Below, piece by piece: positions 23,698 to 36,645 of a DNA stretch of 64,000 bases (its first letter is position 1; each line of letters opens with the position of its first letter). Under the pieces are notes generated by a model. The model saw only the letters and a program-made list of their open reading frames with translations, was not told the DNA's origin and searched no databases. The position numbers and the translations under genes are program-made. This DNA is from Allolobophora icterica (lineage: Eukaryota; Annelida; Clitellata; Crassiclitellata; Lumbricidae): assembly GCA_963556255.1 (NCBI GenBank), contig OY744610.1, positions 62,627,415-62,691,414 of the forward strand, read 5' to 3'.

Positions 23698-23855
<158 letters not shown>

Positions 23856-25389
23856 TGCATATGTCAAGCGCAGTGTATAGTGACCACACATCATCAATCG
23901 ATGGCGCTGAGCAATTGTGAATGATGGACTTGCTCAAGGTCCCTACACAGTAACATGCTCAGGGAAGGAGCGTCTAACCAATCGGTTACTCAGTCCCACA
24001 ATACCATCCTTATAGCGTTGTGATACTACATCCATCTGAAAATTGGAATCACCAAAGCGAAATATGGAATTTATAGCATGGGAAAGACACAATGTAAAGG
24101 TGTCTAAGCACAGTATACCAATTTTACTATATAATTCATAGAAATAAAAGATTTGAAGGTGTATTAACTGAGCATAATAATAATAATAATTCCCTACACA
24201 GGAACCGTCTCATGGGAGGAGTATCGAACCCGTACTCACTGCGTTACAAGGCGCGCGCTCTAACCAATCGGCATCCATGTCTCACAGTAGCTATGGCAGT
24301 CATTCGATTTGATTGGGTTATGTCTCGAATAGCAGTTGCGTCGTTGCAGCCCAGTATCCATGACGTCAAGTGGTCCCCGAGAGCTATGACTCAAATTTCA
24401 ATGATGTCATTACAATTGCAATGACGTCATTGTTGTTCAGCTAGCTATGACGTCAATGCAGCTCCAACTGTACAGCGGACGTCCGAACCTAACTGATGCT
24501 ATGTCTTGACTCTTCAACGGCGGTATGTCTTTTTAACCACAACATTCACCTACAGTAGAGTAATATTTTAACGATCCGGCAGGATGGCAGCCTTGAGTTG
24601 GCTCAGATGAAATGGCACTTAAAAATGCTGTTGCCCATGCCAAAACTAAGATTTTTAAGAAGCATGGTATGAATATCATAATGTAAGCCTTAAAATCTGT
24701 GTTCCCTCGTGTTAGGGAGTGTACCTTTGCTTGTAGGATTGCGTGCGCTTGTATGTTCCTGCTCGCCTGCGTTTGTGTGTATTCCTTAGCTTTTGTGTCT
24801 GTTATGATATTGAGTCTGACCGGTAAGCTCTTTAGGAGCAACGATGGTGGATTTTCCAAAGACGCTCAAATTGAAACGGAACGGCGAAAGAACGCAAAGG
24901 AAAGATAGACTAACGCACACGGGCAAACAGACTCACCCACAGTGCGACATAATTACAAATGGCTCCAGGATTCTCTGGCAAGAGCCGCAGAAACCTATAC
25001 GCACCAACATAATTTATTACACCAGTGTTGCGTTCATTACAAAGGTTGCTCATCGAGCAAAGAATTACAGATTAAAATATGTCTTTTACTAATTGTTTAA
25101 GCAACCATAATATTGCCATTGTTTGCCATTGTAAAAGTAATAATTGTTTTGCAAATCTTAATGTCATTGTCAGTATTTTGCCAATCTTAATGTCACTGTT
25201 TTAACAACCTTGCCGTGAACCTTATAATTTTCTTAGTCCTGGACCGGTAGCCATTCAATCATTCATACCTGTTCCGGGCCGTGGATCACATACTTGTAGA
25301 GTATACAGTTTGAGTAGCATATTGACACTTGCTATGCCTAACACAGAAACAGTGCTAGGTTCTCGGTCGATGGCACAAAACTTTAGAAA

Positions 25390-25865
25390 TAACTGCATCG
25401 GTTAGAGGCATCGCCTTGTAACGCGGGGAGTATGGGTTCGATTCTCCTCCTCTGAGACGGTTACTGTGTAGGGACCTTGAGCATTGAGCAAGTCCTTCAC
25501 TCACAATTACTCAGCGCCATCGATGTTCTGTCGCATGGTCGTGTGTGCTCTTTTGAGTATTGGAAGGAGGGCAATATCAAATACAGTTGTATTGTTCCTT
25601 GCGTTCTTCCAAGCGGGCTGAGCTTCTGGTTCCCCTTAGGCAGCGCCGTGCTTTTCCCATCGCTGGCCCTGCAACCTGGAAATGGCTCCCTGTGGCCTAG
25701 TACGCATATCGCCACATTTTACTCAGATCTTAAGACTATTCTTTTCAACCAGGGTTGGGTAGGGAGTGCTTCTGAGTAGATAACCTTAGAGTGACGATAT
25801 ATAAATTTTTGAATGAATTGAATTGAATGAATTTAATTATTGTATGTTGTATTGTATTGTATTGT
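25390..25865 (+). repeat. tRNA-headed SINE joined to L2/CR1 C-terminus, copy 2
   Basis: The head has the anticodon loop CTTGTAA and box B GGGTTCGATTC. Box A is damaged by a small deletion. The distal part reads THIATFYSDLKTILFNQGWV and GSASE then stop, an L2/CR1-like C-terminus, and ends in a GAATTGAATGA and TGTATT tail as at 4260-4315. Confidence 0.65.
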
Positions 25866-26051
25866 GTAACTGCATAGTGTTTTCGTTCTGTCATTTCTCT
25901 AATTTCAAACAGAACAAAACTTAAAACTCATCTCTTTCATCTTTCTTACTCTCCGTAGCTTGACTTCGCGTTTCTCCATCTTATACACCTTAAAAACGGT
26001 GTCAAGAGAAGTTATATAAGGATGGGACGCGATAGGCATTTAACAAGAGCG

Positions 26052-26052
<1 letters not shown>

Positions 26053-26134
<82 letters not shown>
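26053..26134. repeat. (TC)n microsatellite
   Basis: Forty TC units expanded inside the arm repeat, at a position where sister copies have only CGCGCTCTC. Confidence 0.95.
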
Positions 26135-26137
<3 letters not shown>

Positions 26138-26289
26138 GACACCTTTGAAACGAGAACAACTGTGTTATATAAGATTGGGACACTCTCACCGTGTAAGATC
26201 ACATTGAAATTTCTGTAGGTATGTTATGGTCGACGTCAACGGCTCTGGGAGCCATAAGATGTCGTTAAACACTGGAAGAAAATACTAGC

Positions 26290-27245
26290 GATTAATAAGA
26301 GTTTACTCTCTTAGACACCTTAATTTGAGGAAGTCTTGAATGGATATAAATAAACAGCGTGACATTCCACGTAGTTCTTTCCTCGGAAGCTTAAATTGTG
26401 GTTTCGCTGACTTGTCGATTTCGACCTGACTTCTCTAATGGATTATCAATTGATTGGGCGAGATCCACCACCACCGTTGTACGTTTGAATGGGTGCTACA
26501 GTGTTTATGGTTCCCTTGTACGGACCGTGCTAGATCGTCATCGTAATCCAGAGATTTCTACAGCGCCCAAATAAACGAAGTCGCGGGAACCAGATTATTC
26601 AAAGGCTCTTAGTCAAAACAAAACCTAAAGGCAGGTAGGTCAAAATCGGCTCCAGTTCATTTTCCAGTCAGGCGGCTACTTTGGACGGCGTTAATTGAAA
26701 TGGCGAGGTAGGTAAGGGGAAGAGGAGCGACTCTAAGGCATCGACTTTGCTCATTTTCAAAGGAATTTCTAACTAGTGTAGCTAACCACGCCAGCGACTG
26801 GTAAGCAGATGGATAGAGAGACCAGTCAAAGAGTTGTAGATAACACTGCGAGATAGATTTTGGCATGTACGAATCATCTTAAAGTCCCATATCTTCAAGA
26901 ATTCCTACCCTAATCCATTCAACCTTCAAAGCTTTCTCGTCCCCAACGAAACCCACCTTAGCAGCTCCTCTGCCTCCTCCTCCTCTCTCTGGTCTCTCTG
27001 ACAAGCGGACTCCGATCTCCCCTTAACCCTCTCTGGACAACCACTCTGACACGACGCAGCGCTCGAGAACAAACTGGTGCTCTGCGCTTAGAGTAACGCT
27101 TTGGAAATTTCGAGATTACGATTACGCTACAGGTGACGCCATGCATACAGTAAAAGATTGTAGCAGCCACAGAAAAAGATGCAATTGAGCATAACTTATC
27201 ATGTATACAAATCCTTGCCTAACTGGCCATTGGGTCATAATATTA
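26290..27245 (+). repeat. Dispersed 'X' repeat, copy 4 (uninterrupted)
   Basis: Same unit as 1100-2170. It is intact at the points where copy 2 carries insertions and so defines their empty sites. Confidence 0.75.
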
Positions 27246-27299
27246 TAAAATATGGTAATAATAATACGGTTGCAATAATAATAATATCAACAACAACAA

Positions 27300-27634
27300 T
27301 AATAATAATACTTAATTCTGTTGTCTCCGGACATTGTTTTGAGAGCCTGAGAGATCATACTACCTCGGGACAAAAATAATAAAGATACTTTTATTTATAA
27401 TAATGATGATGATAAAAATAACAAAGGTAATAATGGTAATAATAGTAATAGATAATATATCATATATGATAATAATAATAATAAATAATAATAATAATAA
27501 ATAAATAAATAATATACTATAATTATATACAATAATAATCATAAAAATAATAAACCTGGGATGAGTCCTGATTCTTCGGAGATAATCCTTTACCCCTAAC
27601 ATAATTTTTTCCTAAGGGATTATTTCTACCTCGG

Positions 27635-27640
<6 letters not shown>
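27300..27640 (+). repeat. Two R4/Dong-like 3' ends among TAA repeats
   Basis: The first (27318-27385) reads TTGTCTCCGGACAT, CCTGAGAGATCATACTACCT, CGGGAC and A-rich TAA. The second (27560-27640) ends CCTAAGGGATTATTTCTACC, TCGGGT and then TAA. Both join TAA triplets directly and have no coding part left. 27390-27550 is A/T-rich low complexity. Confidence 0.6.
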
Positions 27641-27716
<76 letters not shown>

Positions 27717-27748
27717 TGATAATGACAATGATAATGTAAATGATAATG

Positions 27749-27802
<54 letters not shown>

Positions 27803-27860
27803 GTAATAATAGTAATAATAGTAATAATAATAGTAACAATTACAGTATCAATTACAGTAA
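27640..27860. repeat. (TAA)n compound microsatellite
   Basis: TAA triplets, then AATGAT and AATAGT variants. 27870-28210 is unique, CpG-containing sequence in which I see no gene. Confidence 0.9.
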
Positions 27861-28214
27861 AAATATTCGTCATACAACGCTCGAATAGCTGTTCAAATGG
27901 GGCGAACCGCGGTTCCCTTTCATCGGTCCATCCCCCTTTCGTTCGCCTGTCGCTGAATCCAAAGGAAAACTGTTTGTCAGGGATTGAAGTCTCGACGAAG
28001 AAGGCGTTACTGTGTCGTCCGAAGCATGCGACGTGACGAGTCTCCTAGTCTCGTGTTCGTGTCTCCTGATCTCCGGTCCAGGCCTGCAGCTGTCCTGTCG
28101 CGTCAACTGATTGCTGAAGTGCGTCTGGGGAGGCAGCTGTTGGTACCTTGGTGTCTCCGGCGGTCGGCAGAGGGCAGCTGCAGAAAAAATGAAACGGAGG
28201 ATTAAAAATAGGAA

Positions 28215-28310
28215 GTAGGCGGAAGAAGGAGAGGGAAGGAGGAAGAGGAGGAGGAGGAGGAGGAGGAGTAGGAGGAGGAAGAGGAGGAGGAGGAGGAGGA
28301 GGAGGAGTAT
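28215..28310. repeat. (GGA)n purine tract
   Basis: GGA triplets with AGA/GTA interruptions. 28310-28520 holds CATA-like and AT-rich repeats. Confidence 0.9.
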
Positions 28311-28529
28311 AGACGAAGTATATATGTAGATACATAAAAAAAGACTATGAGGTGTATTTAGTTATATTAACTTGCGCATTGTAAATCTTCATATAATAAT
28401 AATAAAAGAGTAACAATAATAATAACAACAATAAAAGTAAATACAGACATGCATACATACAAGCAAACATACATGCATATATACATACATACATTAACAT
28501 GAATATAATATATATGTGTGTATTTATGT

Positions 28530-28945
28530 TAGGGTCCACCGGAAACCGGCTCGGATACTCGGTTGGGCCGGAAATCCCGTTTCCGGAAGTATTCGGCTCG
28601 GCAAATATTGTAGACGCAAATAGTTGCGAAAAAATTTCTTTAAAAATTTTTTTTCTCTAAAAACTTATTCAATAAACTTACGTATATAAAATTATAAATG
28701 TTGAATCTTAAAACAATTACACAGAAAACTTCACAACTGCACAGAAATGACTACAATTCAAATTGTATTAGTCACTTATTACACAAATTTATGTCGATAA
28801 TTTCTTATTACATGAAAATGTGAAGCTCCGCATATGGAACAAATGGTACCCGGTTCGTTACCGGTTCGTTACCGGTTCCGGCAAAAATACATCCAAATAC
28901 TCGGATTCGGTTTCCGGCGGAAAATGTCTTACCGGTGGACCCCTA
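28530..28945. mobile_element. hAT-like non-autonomous element with 8-bp TSD
   Basis: The flanks are ATTTATGT on both sides (28522-28529 and 28946-28953). The termini are TAGGGTCCACCGG and CCGGTGGACCCCTA. TAGGG-type ends with an 8-bp duplication are common in hAT. Subterminal regions repeat CCGGTT-type words (ACCGGTTCGTT twice). The 416-bp interior is non-coding. Confidence 0.87.
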
Positions 28946-29127
28946 ATTTATGTACATACATACAATAATGCATAGGTTTTCTATCGCATCAGAACCCGTG
29001 CGTTAGTCACTGTTCGCCCAATCCGTGCGATCGTTACACATTTTTATCCGCTGTGCGAAGATTGTAACGGTTTCTTTCTCTCTTATCTCGCAACGTCCGG
29101 CATTTTGTGCAGATGGCAGGGTCTAAG

Positions 29128-29515
29128 GCCACACACAGCACCTCAGGCCACCTTTGGTCACCTCATTCCACCCTTGGTCACCTCGTGCTACTCTTGGTCA
29201 TCTCATGCTATCCTTGTTCATCTCATGCTATCCTTGGTCACCTCATGCTACCCTTGATCATCTCATGCTACCCTTGGTCACAATGGGGCTACTCTTGGAC
29301 ATCTCGTGCTACCTTTGGTCACCTCGTACTACCCATGGTCACCTCGTACTACCCTTGTTCATCTCATGCTACCCTTGGTCACCTTGTGCTACCCTTGGTC
29401 ACTTCATGCTACCCTTTGTCTCCTCAGGTCAACATTGGTCTCCTCGTGGTATACCTTGGTCACCTCATGTTACCTTTGGTCACCTCTTGCAACCCTCGGG
29501 GAACCATCTGCTCGG
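29128..29515. repeat. 20-bp minisatellite
   Basis: Some 18-19 degenerate copies of CACCTCGTGCTACCCTTGGT. All three frames stay open because 20 bp lacks stops in any register, giving apparent 88-160-residue proteins that I reject. 28954-29128 shows no gene. Confidence 0.9.
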
Positions 29516-29559
29516 AATATACAAGTTTCAAAGGGGCAGAACCTACACTTATTTCAATT

Positions 29560-29802
29560 AGCAATTATTTAATTTACCTAATTAATTAATTAATTAATTA
29601 AATGAACAATCAATCAAAGCGTGCATAGAATAATCATCAGTAGCTGATAAAAACACATTTTAAAAAATGTTTTGCCTCTGAAAGCCAATTTCTCCTTGAT
29701 TACAAAAAACATTAATCAGATTTGTATATATAATTGCATACATGAAAATATATATACCTTTAGATATTAGATATATTCATACAAATATAATACATATAGC
29801 AA

Positions 29803-29846
<44 letters not shown>

Positions 29847-30150
29847 CTAATTCATTATATATATATGTGTATGAAAACAATCTAATACATATATGTTTGA
29901 GTGTATATAATTTTCTCTATTTATGCATACGAATATTCAATATACACATATGTATTTATATATGGATGTATGTATATATGTACTACTTTATGTAGGCATG
30001 CATTTATATATAAGCAATTTAATTTATATTCATTATATATGTATGAATATGCATGTACATTTATGTATGCATATATGGATGTATGTATATATATATGTAA
30101 GTATGTTTGTATGCTTGCATATTACATGTATGTATTTATGTAAAATCTGC
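29560..30150. repeat. A/T-rich low complexity with (TA)n and TATG repeats
   Basis: This stretch holds a TTAA repeat at 29580, (TA)n at 29808-29842 and TATGTATG-like DNA to 30150. 30150-30420 is unique sequence without a recognisable gene. Confidence 0.8.
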
Positions 30151-30420
30151 ATACATATTGGGTTGAGTTGAGATGCTACATTGGGTAAACAAGATAGCTA
30201 TCCGTGAGGTCGGGGATCAACTAGATACTGCGACAGCGAATGAAAGACTACAGACGGGGATGAGTTGGGCTGCGGAGGATGGCTGGTTGGTTGGACGGAG
30301 ATAGGGATATTCTGTGGAAGAAGTGATGTAGGGAGGCTGGACGATAAGAGATGAAACTGACGAAACAAGCTAAGCCACGGTATGAAGGATATCCTTCACG
30401 ATCATAAAAGAAAAAGAAGA

Positions 30421-30900
30421 AGATGATGATGATAGTCGTTATGATGATGATGATTATGATGATGATGATGATGATGACGACGATAATCATGATGATGATC
30501 ATGATGATGATCATGATGATAATGATGATGATGACGAAGATGACAATGATGATGACGATGATGATAATGATTATGATTATGATTATGATGGTGATGATGC
30601 CGATGATGATGATTATGATGATGTTTATAATGGTGATGATAATGATTATATGATGATGACGATTATGATGATGATGACGATGATAATGATGATTATGATG
30701 ACGATGATTATGGTGATTATAATGATTATGACAATGATCATTATGACGACGACGATGATGTTATGCTATTCTCTTCCATTCCAGTCTATTCTCTTGTTCT
30801 ATGGCATTCCATTTTATTCTATTTCATTCTATGTTCCATTCTATGGCATTCTATTCTATTCTTTCCAGTTCTGTTATATTCCATTATGTATTATGTTCCC
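30421..30900. repeat. (GAT)n tract followed by ATTCT/ATTCC pentamers
   Basis: Impure GAT triplets run to about 30760, then pentamers of ATTCT/ATTCC to 30890. AT and TA repeats follow to 31070. Confidence 0.9.
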
Positions 30901-31229
30901 GTTTATGTATGGGTATATATATATATGTGACGTTAATATATTAAAATAAATAGGTAAATTCCTAGAATATATATATATATATATATACATATACAGGTAT
31001 ATGAACATACATATATCTACAGGTATATACATATATATGTATATATATATATCATCATATATAGGCAGGTATATGAATAATCTACGTATTATGCGGGAAA
31101 TGTATCCCGTGTTATTCGTGATTTAGGTCGTTAATTAAAACAAATATCGGATGCTTAGTGTCACTTCCGTTTTATGCACTACTTCCGGTGTTACGCATTT
31201 GCACCAAATGAACCGCGTGTCCACTAAAT

Positions 31230-31493
31230 TGACAGAAATCACTCACGCAAACGCACGCACACAAACACACACACAAACACATAAACATGCACAGAAACGC
31301 ACGCACACAAGTACACAAACGCGCGTATACAAACACAATAACAAATACACACACACACACACAGATGCACAAACACACAGACGTGTAGACACGCACAAAC
31401 AGGCAAACACGCGCAAATTTGAAATCGATGGAAGTTTAAATAACATCGTCATCAGCATCATGATCATCATCATCATCTTCGTCGTCGTCGTCG

Positions 31494-31541
<48 letters not shown>

Positions 31542-31600
31542 ACAACAACAACATCAATTAATCAATCAATCAATCAAATTCGTTTATTCAATACATTGGC
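31230..31600. repeat. CA-rich tract, (CAT)n and (AATC)n
   Basis: ACAC-rich DNA (31240-31410), then ATC triplets (31445-31540), then AATCAATCAATCAA with TTCGTTTATTCAATACA. The last resembles 40540-40572 and may be a SINE/LINE tail. Confidence 0.8.
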
Positions 31601-31706
31601 TGACACAGACGCAACCTATAGACACAGGCGCAATAACGACAGCACCATTATCAGAAATCAACAACAACAGCAACAACATCATCATTATCATATGCACGCT
31701 CCACAT

Positions 31707-32238
31707 CAAAGCTCGAGGGTACGCGTACCCTAAAATAGAATACGTTAAAATACGTACGTACCTTTCAAAAAATACAATACGCGTATGGTACGTATCAAAC
31801 ACGAAAATTTTATTTACCCATTGCCTACGTATAATCTGACGTCAACAGTATGAGTAATTGAAACCGGTACTTCCGGTAGCGTAGCAGTAAATTTAATTCG
31901 ATCAATTCTTCGGTTATAATTAATTTAATGCAAATTGTACTTTCATTCTGAGGAGAGCTAAGTACACGTCACTGGTTTGCAAATTTCTGTAACTCAAAAG
32001 TTGTAGTATATCTTTATACGCATCAGTCAGCGATTCAGCGATGCCCAGAGAACGTGGGAAGGAATGGACGCACGTGAAAGTGTTGAAAAATGCGAAAAAC
32101 AATTATTTGATTGGATAATGAGCAATGACGTGGTTAACGTATTTTTGTATTGTTTGCGTACCCTAAAATAGGGTACGTTAAAATACGTACGTACCTTTCA
32201 AAAAATAGAATACGTATGGTACGTACCCTCGAGCTTTG
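31707..32238. mobile_element. hAT-like non-autonomous element with exact 8-bp TSD
   Basis: The flanks are CTCCACAT (31699-31706 and 32239-32246). The termini CAAAGCTCGAGGGTACG and CGTACCCTCGAGCTTTG are a perfect 17-bp inverted repeat. Inside both ends lies the same direct block (CGTACCCTAAAATAG, ATACGTACGTACCTTTCAAA), so the ends also carry subterminal direct repeats. The 532-bp interior has no transposase. Confidence 0.92.
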
Positions 32239-32364
32239 CTCCACATGGATTTCGACGAAAATGAATAATAAAACTATCGTAATCGTAATCTACTTCCGTA
32301 TTTATGTAACGCCGTTCGACTCACTCAAAAGCAGACTACTGAACAAAGGGTAGCGTTTACTAGG

Positions 32365-32437
32365 GCATTGATCAGAGTAGATTAGATTAGAGCAGATTTG
32401 ATTAGAGCAGATTTGATTAGAGCAGATTTGATTAGAG
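32365..32437. repeat. 15-bp minisatellite GATTAGAGCAGATTT
   Basis: About four to five units. The next hAT-like element inserted into one of them. Confidence 0.85.
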
Positions 32438-32776
32438 CAGTGTTTCCCAAACTGTGGGTCGCGACCCAAAAGTGGGTCGCGAAGCTCTGGCAAGTGGGTC
32501 GCCAAATTTTTTCGAGAAACATTTATTTTTTTTGCAGCAACAACTTTTGACTATGATTGGGCTTTAATTAGCTGGATTGCAATAAATTGTGAACTGTTTT
32601 TACCTAAGTTTCCTTTTAATGCTTTAAAGTTCTGAGCGCTGTACGTAAATCCGCATATTTCGGTACCAGTTTACGAAGCAAATTTTAGTACACAATGCTT
32701 AATTTTACACAGTGGGTGCCGAGACTGCCAAGATATTCACAAGTGGGTCGCGACCCAGAAAGTTTGGGAACCGCTG
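32438..32776. mobile_element. hAT-like (Charlie-type ends) element with 8-bp TSD
   Basis: The flanks are GATTAGAG (32430-32437 and 32777-32784). The termini CAGTGTTTCCCAAACTGTGG and AGTTTGGGAACCGCTG are the end type of many animal hAT elements. GTGGGTCGCGACCC is repeated near both ends. Length is 339 bp, non-coding. It lies 64 bp beyond the candidate cadherin exon C donor. Confidence 0.92.
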
Positions 32777-32840
32777 GATTAGAGTACATGATTAGAGTAG
32801 ACTTGACAAGATTAAGGCAGAAGAGGGTCCCTGCACTCAC

Positions 32841-33075
32841 CGTCCCTCTGGTGGCAGTGAGCCTCGTTTTGTCGGAATCCTCCTATGCTTCCGTTGCATC
32901 GGACCATCGTTGCACAGCTGGACAGGGCGTCCATCCTCGCCCTGTCCTCTTCCGTCTCTTCCTCTGTCTGCTTCTCCTCCTCCTCCTCTTCCTCGTCCTC
33001 CTCCTTGTCGTGAACTGGTTGACGCCGATCAATCGTAGTAGCAACACCGTCTCCCATCTCAAGAAGACGTCGAGT
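32841..33075 (-). CDS. Candidate cytoplasmic exon C of the cadherin gene
   Basis: On the minus strand a pyrimidine-rich acceptor (CTTTCTGGTTGTGCATAG) is followed by 235 bp open in phase 0, then a good donor (GGGACG|GTGAGTG), leaving phase 1. Exon B ends in phase 0, so the two join in frame. The 78 residues start TRRLLEMGDGVATT, run through an acidic block of Glu and Asp, and end HCHQRD. A charged cytoplasmic segment would suit the tail of a protocadherin, but no known motif is recognised and the acidic block is a GAG repeat. It may be a chance open stretch. Transcript data would decide. Confidence 0.4.
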
Positions 33076-33090
33076 CTATGCACAACCAGA

Positions 33091-33600
33091 AAGTAAGTTA
33101 GGGTAAGGTAAGGTAAGTAAGTTAAGGTAAGGTAAGGTAAGGTAATCTAAGGTACATTAAGTTAAGTTAAGGTAAGTTAAAGTAAGTTAAGGCAAGGTAA
33201 GTTAAGGTTAGTTAAAGTAAGGTAAGGTAAGTTAAGGTAAGTTAAGGTAAGGTTAGTTAAGGTTAGTTAGAGTAAGGTAAGGTAAGTTAAGGTATGGTAA
33301 GGTAAGTTAAGGCAAGGTAAGTTAAGGTAAGGTTAGTTAAGGTTAGTTAAAGTAAGGTAAGGTAAGTTAAGGCAAGGTAAGTTAAGGTTAGTTAAAGCAA
33401 GGTAAGGTAAGTTAAGGTAAGTTAAGATAAGTTAAGGTAAGGTAAGTTAGCGTAAGATAAGTTAAAGTAAGTTAAGTAAGATATGATAAGGTAAGGTACG
33501 TTAAGTTGAAGTAAAATAAGCTGAGATTAGGTAAGTTAACATAAGGTAAGTTAACGTAAGGTAAGTTAACGTGAGGTAATTTAACGTAAGGTAAGTTATT
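33091..33600. repeat. (GGTAAGTTAA)n array at exon C acceptor
   Basis: About 510 bp of degenerate GGTAA and GTTAA pentamers starting 15 bp from the candidate acceptor. On the gene's sense strand it reads as TTACC/TTAAC. 33600-34230 is unique sequence: a TTGTA-rich stretch, then CpG-containing DNA with GTTGCCATGGTGAC at 34133, and no coding signal I can support. Confidence 0.9.
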
Positions 33601-34329
33601 TTATTATTTTATTGTACTGTATTGTTTTGTATAGAATTGCATTGTACTGTATTGCTTTCTATAATTGTATTAGGCAGAGTAGCCCTAAGGTTAAGTAAGA
33701 CAAAGCAAGGCGAGACGAGGTGAGCTAAGGTAAATAAATCTAATAAAGATAAGGTAAGGTTAGCGAAGCAGAATCCAAAGCTCCTGCATATTTCGCATCT
33801 ATTGCCACCATTCTTCAGAAGCACCATCGACCTTCACTTGAAAGACGATGAACAACAATGGAACAACCGTTGTCCATCGGTTGCACAACTCGACAACGAG
33901 CTAACCATTTTCAACTGGTTTTGAACCGAGGACCGAGAAGGTCTTAGTGACCAATTAAACCCGCTATGACATCATTAGAACCGAACTAAATGAAAGAGCG
34001 GCGCCTCATAAATGCCGCCGTTGGACGGTTTCCTTAAAAGGCGCTATATAAGTTTATGGGTGCTAAGAAAGCGAGGCGGATAAGGCGATTTTCGTCGGCT
34101 GAAATCGCCTTAGTTCGGCTGTTTCCGGGTTGCCATGGTGACCGATGCAAAATTAACAGCAGTTGGTCGAATCCCTATAGGTTCATGGCTGGCTTTCACG
34201 TAATTCCGTGAAGAACGTTGAGTTTTAGGGCATGCTTCTTTTTTCTTAAGCCTGTGTCTGGGACAGGGGTTGTTAAAGTCCACCTCTGTGACCTCTGTGA
34301 AATCGGCGACCTCTGTTGCCTCTGTGACC

Positions 34330-34940
34330 TCTGTCGCCCATGTTACTTTTTCTCTCTGTATCTGTCCGTGACTCTCTTCCTGTGTCTGTTCGTAACTTCC
34401 TGTCTCTCTCTGTATCTGTTCATAACTCTCTTCATGTATATCTCTCGGTAACTCTCTTCCTATATCTCTCCGTTACTCTCTTCATATATATCTCTCCGTA
34501 ACTCTCTTCCTATATCTCTCCAAAACTCTCTTCCTATATCTCTCCGTTACTCTCTTCCTATATCTCTCCCTAACTCTCTTCCTATATCTCTCCCTAACTC
34601 TCTTCCTATATCTCTCCGTTACTCTCTTCCTATATCTCTCCCTAACTCTCTTCCTATATCTCTCCGTAACTCTCTTCCAATATCTCTCCGTTACTCTCTT
34701 CCTATATATATCTCTCCCAAACTCTCTTCCTATATCTCTCCGTAACTCTCTTCCTATATCTCTCCGTTACTCTCTTCCTCTATCTCTCCCTAACTCTCTT
34801 CCTATATCTCTCCGTAACTCTCTTCCTATATCTCTCCGTTACTCTCTTCCTATATCTCTCCCTAACTCTCTTCCTATATCTCTCCGTTACTCTCTTCCTA
34901 TATCTCTCCCTAACTCTCTTCCTATATCTCTCCGTAACTG
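34330..34940. repeat. 24-bp minisatellite
   Basis: About 25 copies of TCTCTCCGTAACTCTCTTCC plus TATA. A related, shorter array is at 49440-49690, and both are followed by the same dispersed repeat. Confidence 0.9.
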
Positions 34941-35345
34941 CTCAGTCGGTTACGTCATTTACAGTTTAATTCTCAACTCAACGCGTTTTGATATTGCATA
35001 TCCACCACAGGCTGCCTATCTGTCTTACAGACTGATCTCTGAATACTGACCTGATTACGGCATGGTTTTGGTGTACCATCGGTTGATGCTTTTTGCATTA
35101 GACACAATACGCGTTTTAACAGATCTAATAGCATTCGTTAAACGCGTAGCGTGTCCACGATTATATAGCATCGTTTGACTCTGTTTTAAAGGTGTCTAAG
35201 TCGGGCGCTTTAACCAAATGGTTACCATGTCCCACGACTCCCATCCAGGCTGCCTCTCTGTCTTACGAACTGATCTTCTGGATATTAACCTCATTACGGC
35301 TTGGTTTTGGTGTGCCATCGCTTGATGCCTAGTACAATTCTCCGA
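34940..35345 (+). repeat. Dispersed repeat with GGTTTTGGTGTGCCATC landmark
   Basis: It contains two copies of a block with ACTGATC...CTGATTACGGC and GGTTTTGGTGTACCATCG around an arm-like piece (TATATAGCATCG, TTTAAAGGTGTCTAAG) and a SINE box A remnant. Inverted at 58235-58640 and partly present at 49700-49870 and 53555-53610. Non-coding. Confidence 0.65.
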
Positions 35346-35387
35346 AATTATACAATTACAAAACCTAAGTGCGAGACACGTGTAGCC

Positions 35388-35550
<163 letters not shown>

Positions 35551-35733
35551 GCTGCTGGACTAGCATTTGTCAAGGACCTTGGACGTCTTCTGAGCCAGGT
35601 CTCAGGAGACCCAAGAGAAGCTAGCTTCCTCTTCCAACGCTTAGCTGTGACAATCCAGCGCTTCAACGCAGCCGCCTTCCGCAACACTTTTGCACTTCCG
35701 GGTCTCGGTGAAGATGGTCACTCCAGAGAATAA
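35551..35733 (+). pseudogene. R4/Dong-like LINE ORF, last 60 codons (copy 2)
   Basis: Read from the end of the TAA array, the frame gives AAGLAFVKDLGRLLSQVSGD, then PREASFLFQRLAVTIQRFNA and a TAA stop at 35731. It matches the C-terminus of the 8645-9777 copy at DLGR, GDPRE, LFQRL and TIQRFNA, but with many substitutions, so the two belong to one family and not to one recent burst. Only the extreme 3' end was copied, as usual for aborted target-primed reverse transcription. It keeps the 3' UTR that the first copy lacks. Confidence 0.82.
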
Positions 35734-36025
<292 letters not shown>

Positions 36026-36279
36026 TTAGGCCTATTATCATCACTATAATTGTCGTTGCTGTTGTTATTGTTAAATAAGTAAGAGAGCATAAAATTGCAG
36101 AGTTTGGCACGCTTCCAGAACTTCAGCAGATTCACTGAATGACCATTGACCTGCAGAGACGAAGGTATAACATTATGGAGTATGGACAAACCCCTCATCA
36201 CCTATTAGAGCGAATTGCTCGCAGCCATTATCTTCCGCATGAATCCATGGAAAAAGACTAATTCCCGATTAGGGAACCT

Positions 36280-36645
36280 CTCCTCGTTCTCGTCCTCGTC
36301 CTCCTTCTCGTCCTCCTTCTCCTCCTCCCCATCGTCCTCTTCCTCCGATTCCGATTCCTCCTACTCCTCCTCCCCATCCTCCTCCATCTCCTGCTCTTAA
36401 TCATCCGATTCAGACTTATCCTTCTCCTCTCCATTCTCCGCGTATTCCCCACCCCCTCCTTCTCCTCTTTCTCATCCATTTCATTCTCATCCTACTCCTT
36501 TTCCTCGTCCTCCTCCTCTTAGTCCTCTTCCTCCTCTTTCATCTGCTCTTTCTCCTCATTCCCATCATCTTCCTCCTCCTCTTATCTCCTCCTCCTCCTC
36601 CTCCTCCTCCTCCTCCTCCTCCTCCTCCTCCTCCTCCTCCTCCTT
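36280..36645. repeat. Polypyrimidine (CTC/TCC)n tract
   Basis: Long CTCCTC-rich mirror-like tract within the cadherin intron. From 36645 to 37980 the sequence is AT-rich with TATA repeats. A dispersed-repeat piece (37225-37380) has GCCATACGATGTCGTTAAA and GGAGGGCGACGCTAATGATC. No gene is seen. Confidence 0.85.

Larger units (their letters stand above)
23930..26385 (+). repeat. Large direct duplication, copy B
   Basis: Collinear with 2222-4870. It contains a deleted minus-strand SINE (23915-24005), a minus-strand tRNA-SINE head (24190-24290, box B GGGTTCGATAC), a TGACGTCA-rich tract (24340-24480), the GTGTACCTTTGCTTGTAGGA landmark, the tRNA/L2 composite and the arm repeat. It lacks the hAT-like element and foldback of copy A, so those inserted after the copies separated. 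No host gene is seen. Confidence 0.75.

Noticed and set aside
29107..29589. 160-residue repetitive protein
   Set aside because: A 20-bp minisatellite that is open in all three frames, with no periodic coding bias.
32365..32437. CRISPR-like regular repeats (also 51975-52135 and 34330-34940)
   Set aside because: Units are contiguous minisatellites without unique spacers, in an animal genome with no cas genes.
34120..34150. RFX X-box-like GTTGCCATGGTGAC, with weaker ones near 37725, 57548 and 59505
   Set aside because: Short motifs expected by chance over 64 kb, with no gene start nearby.
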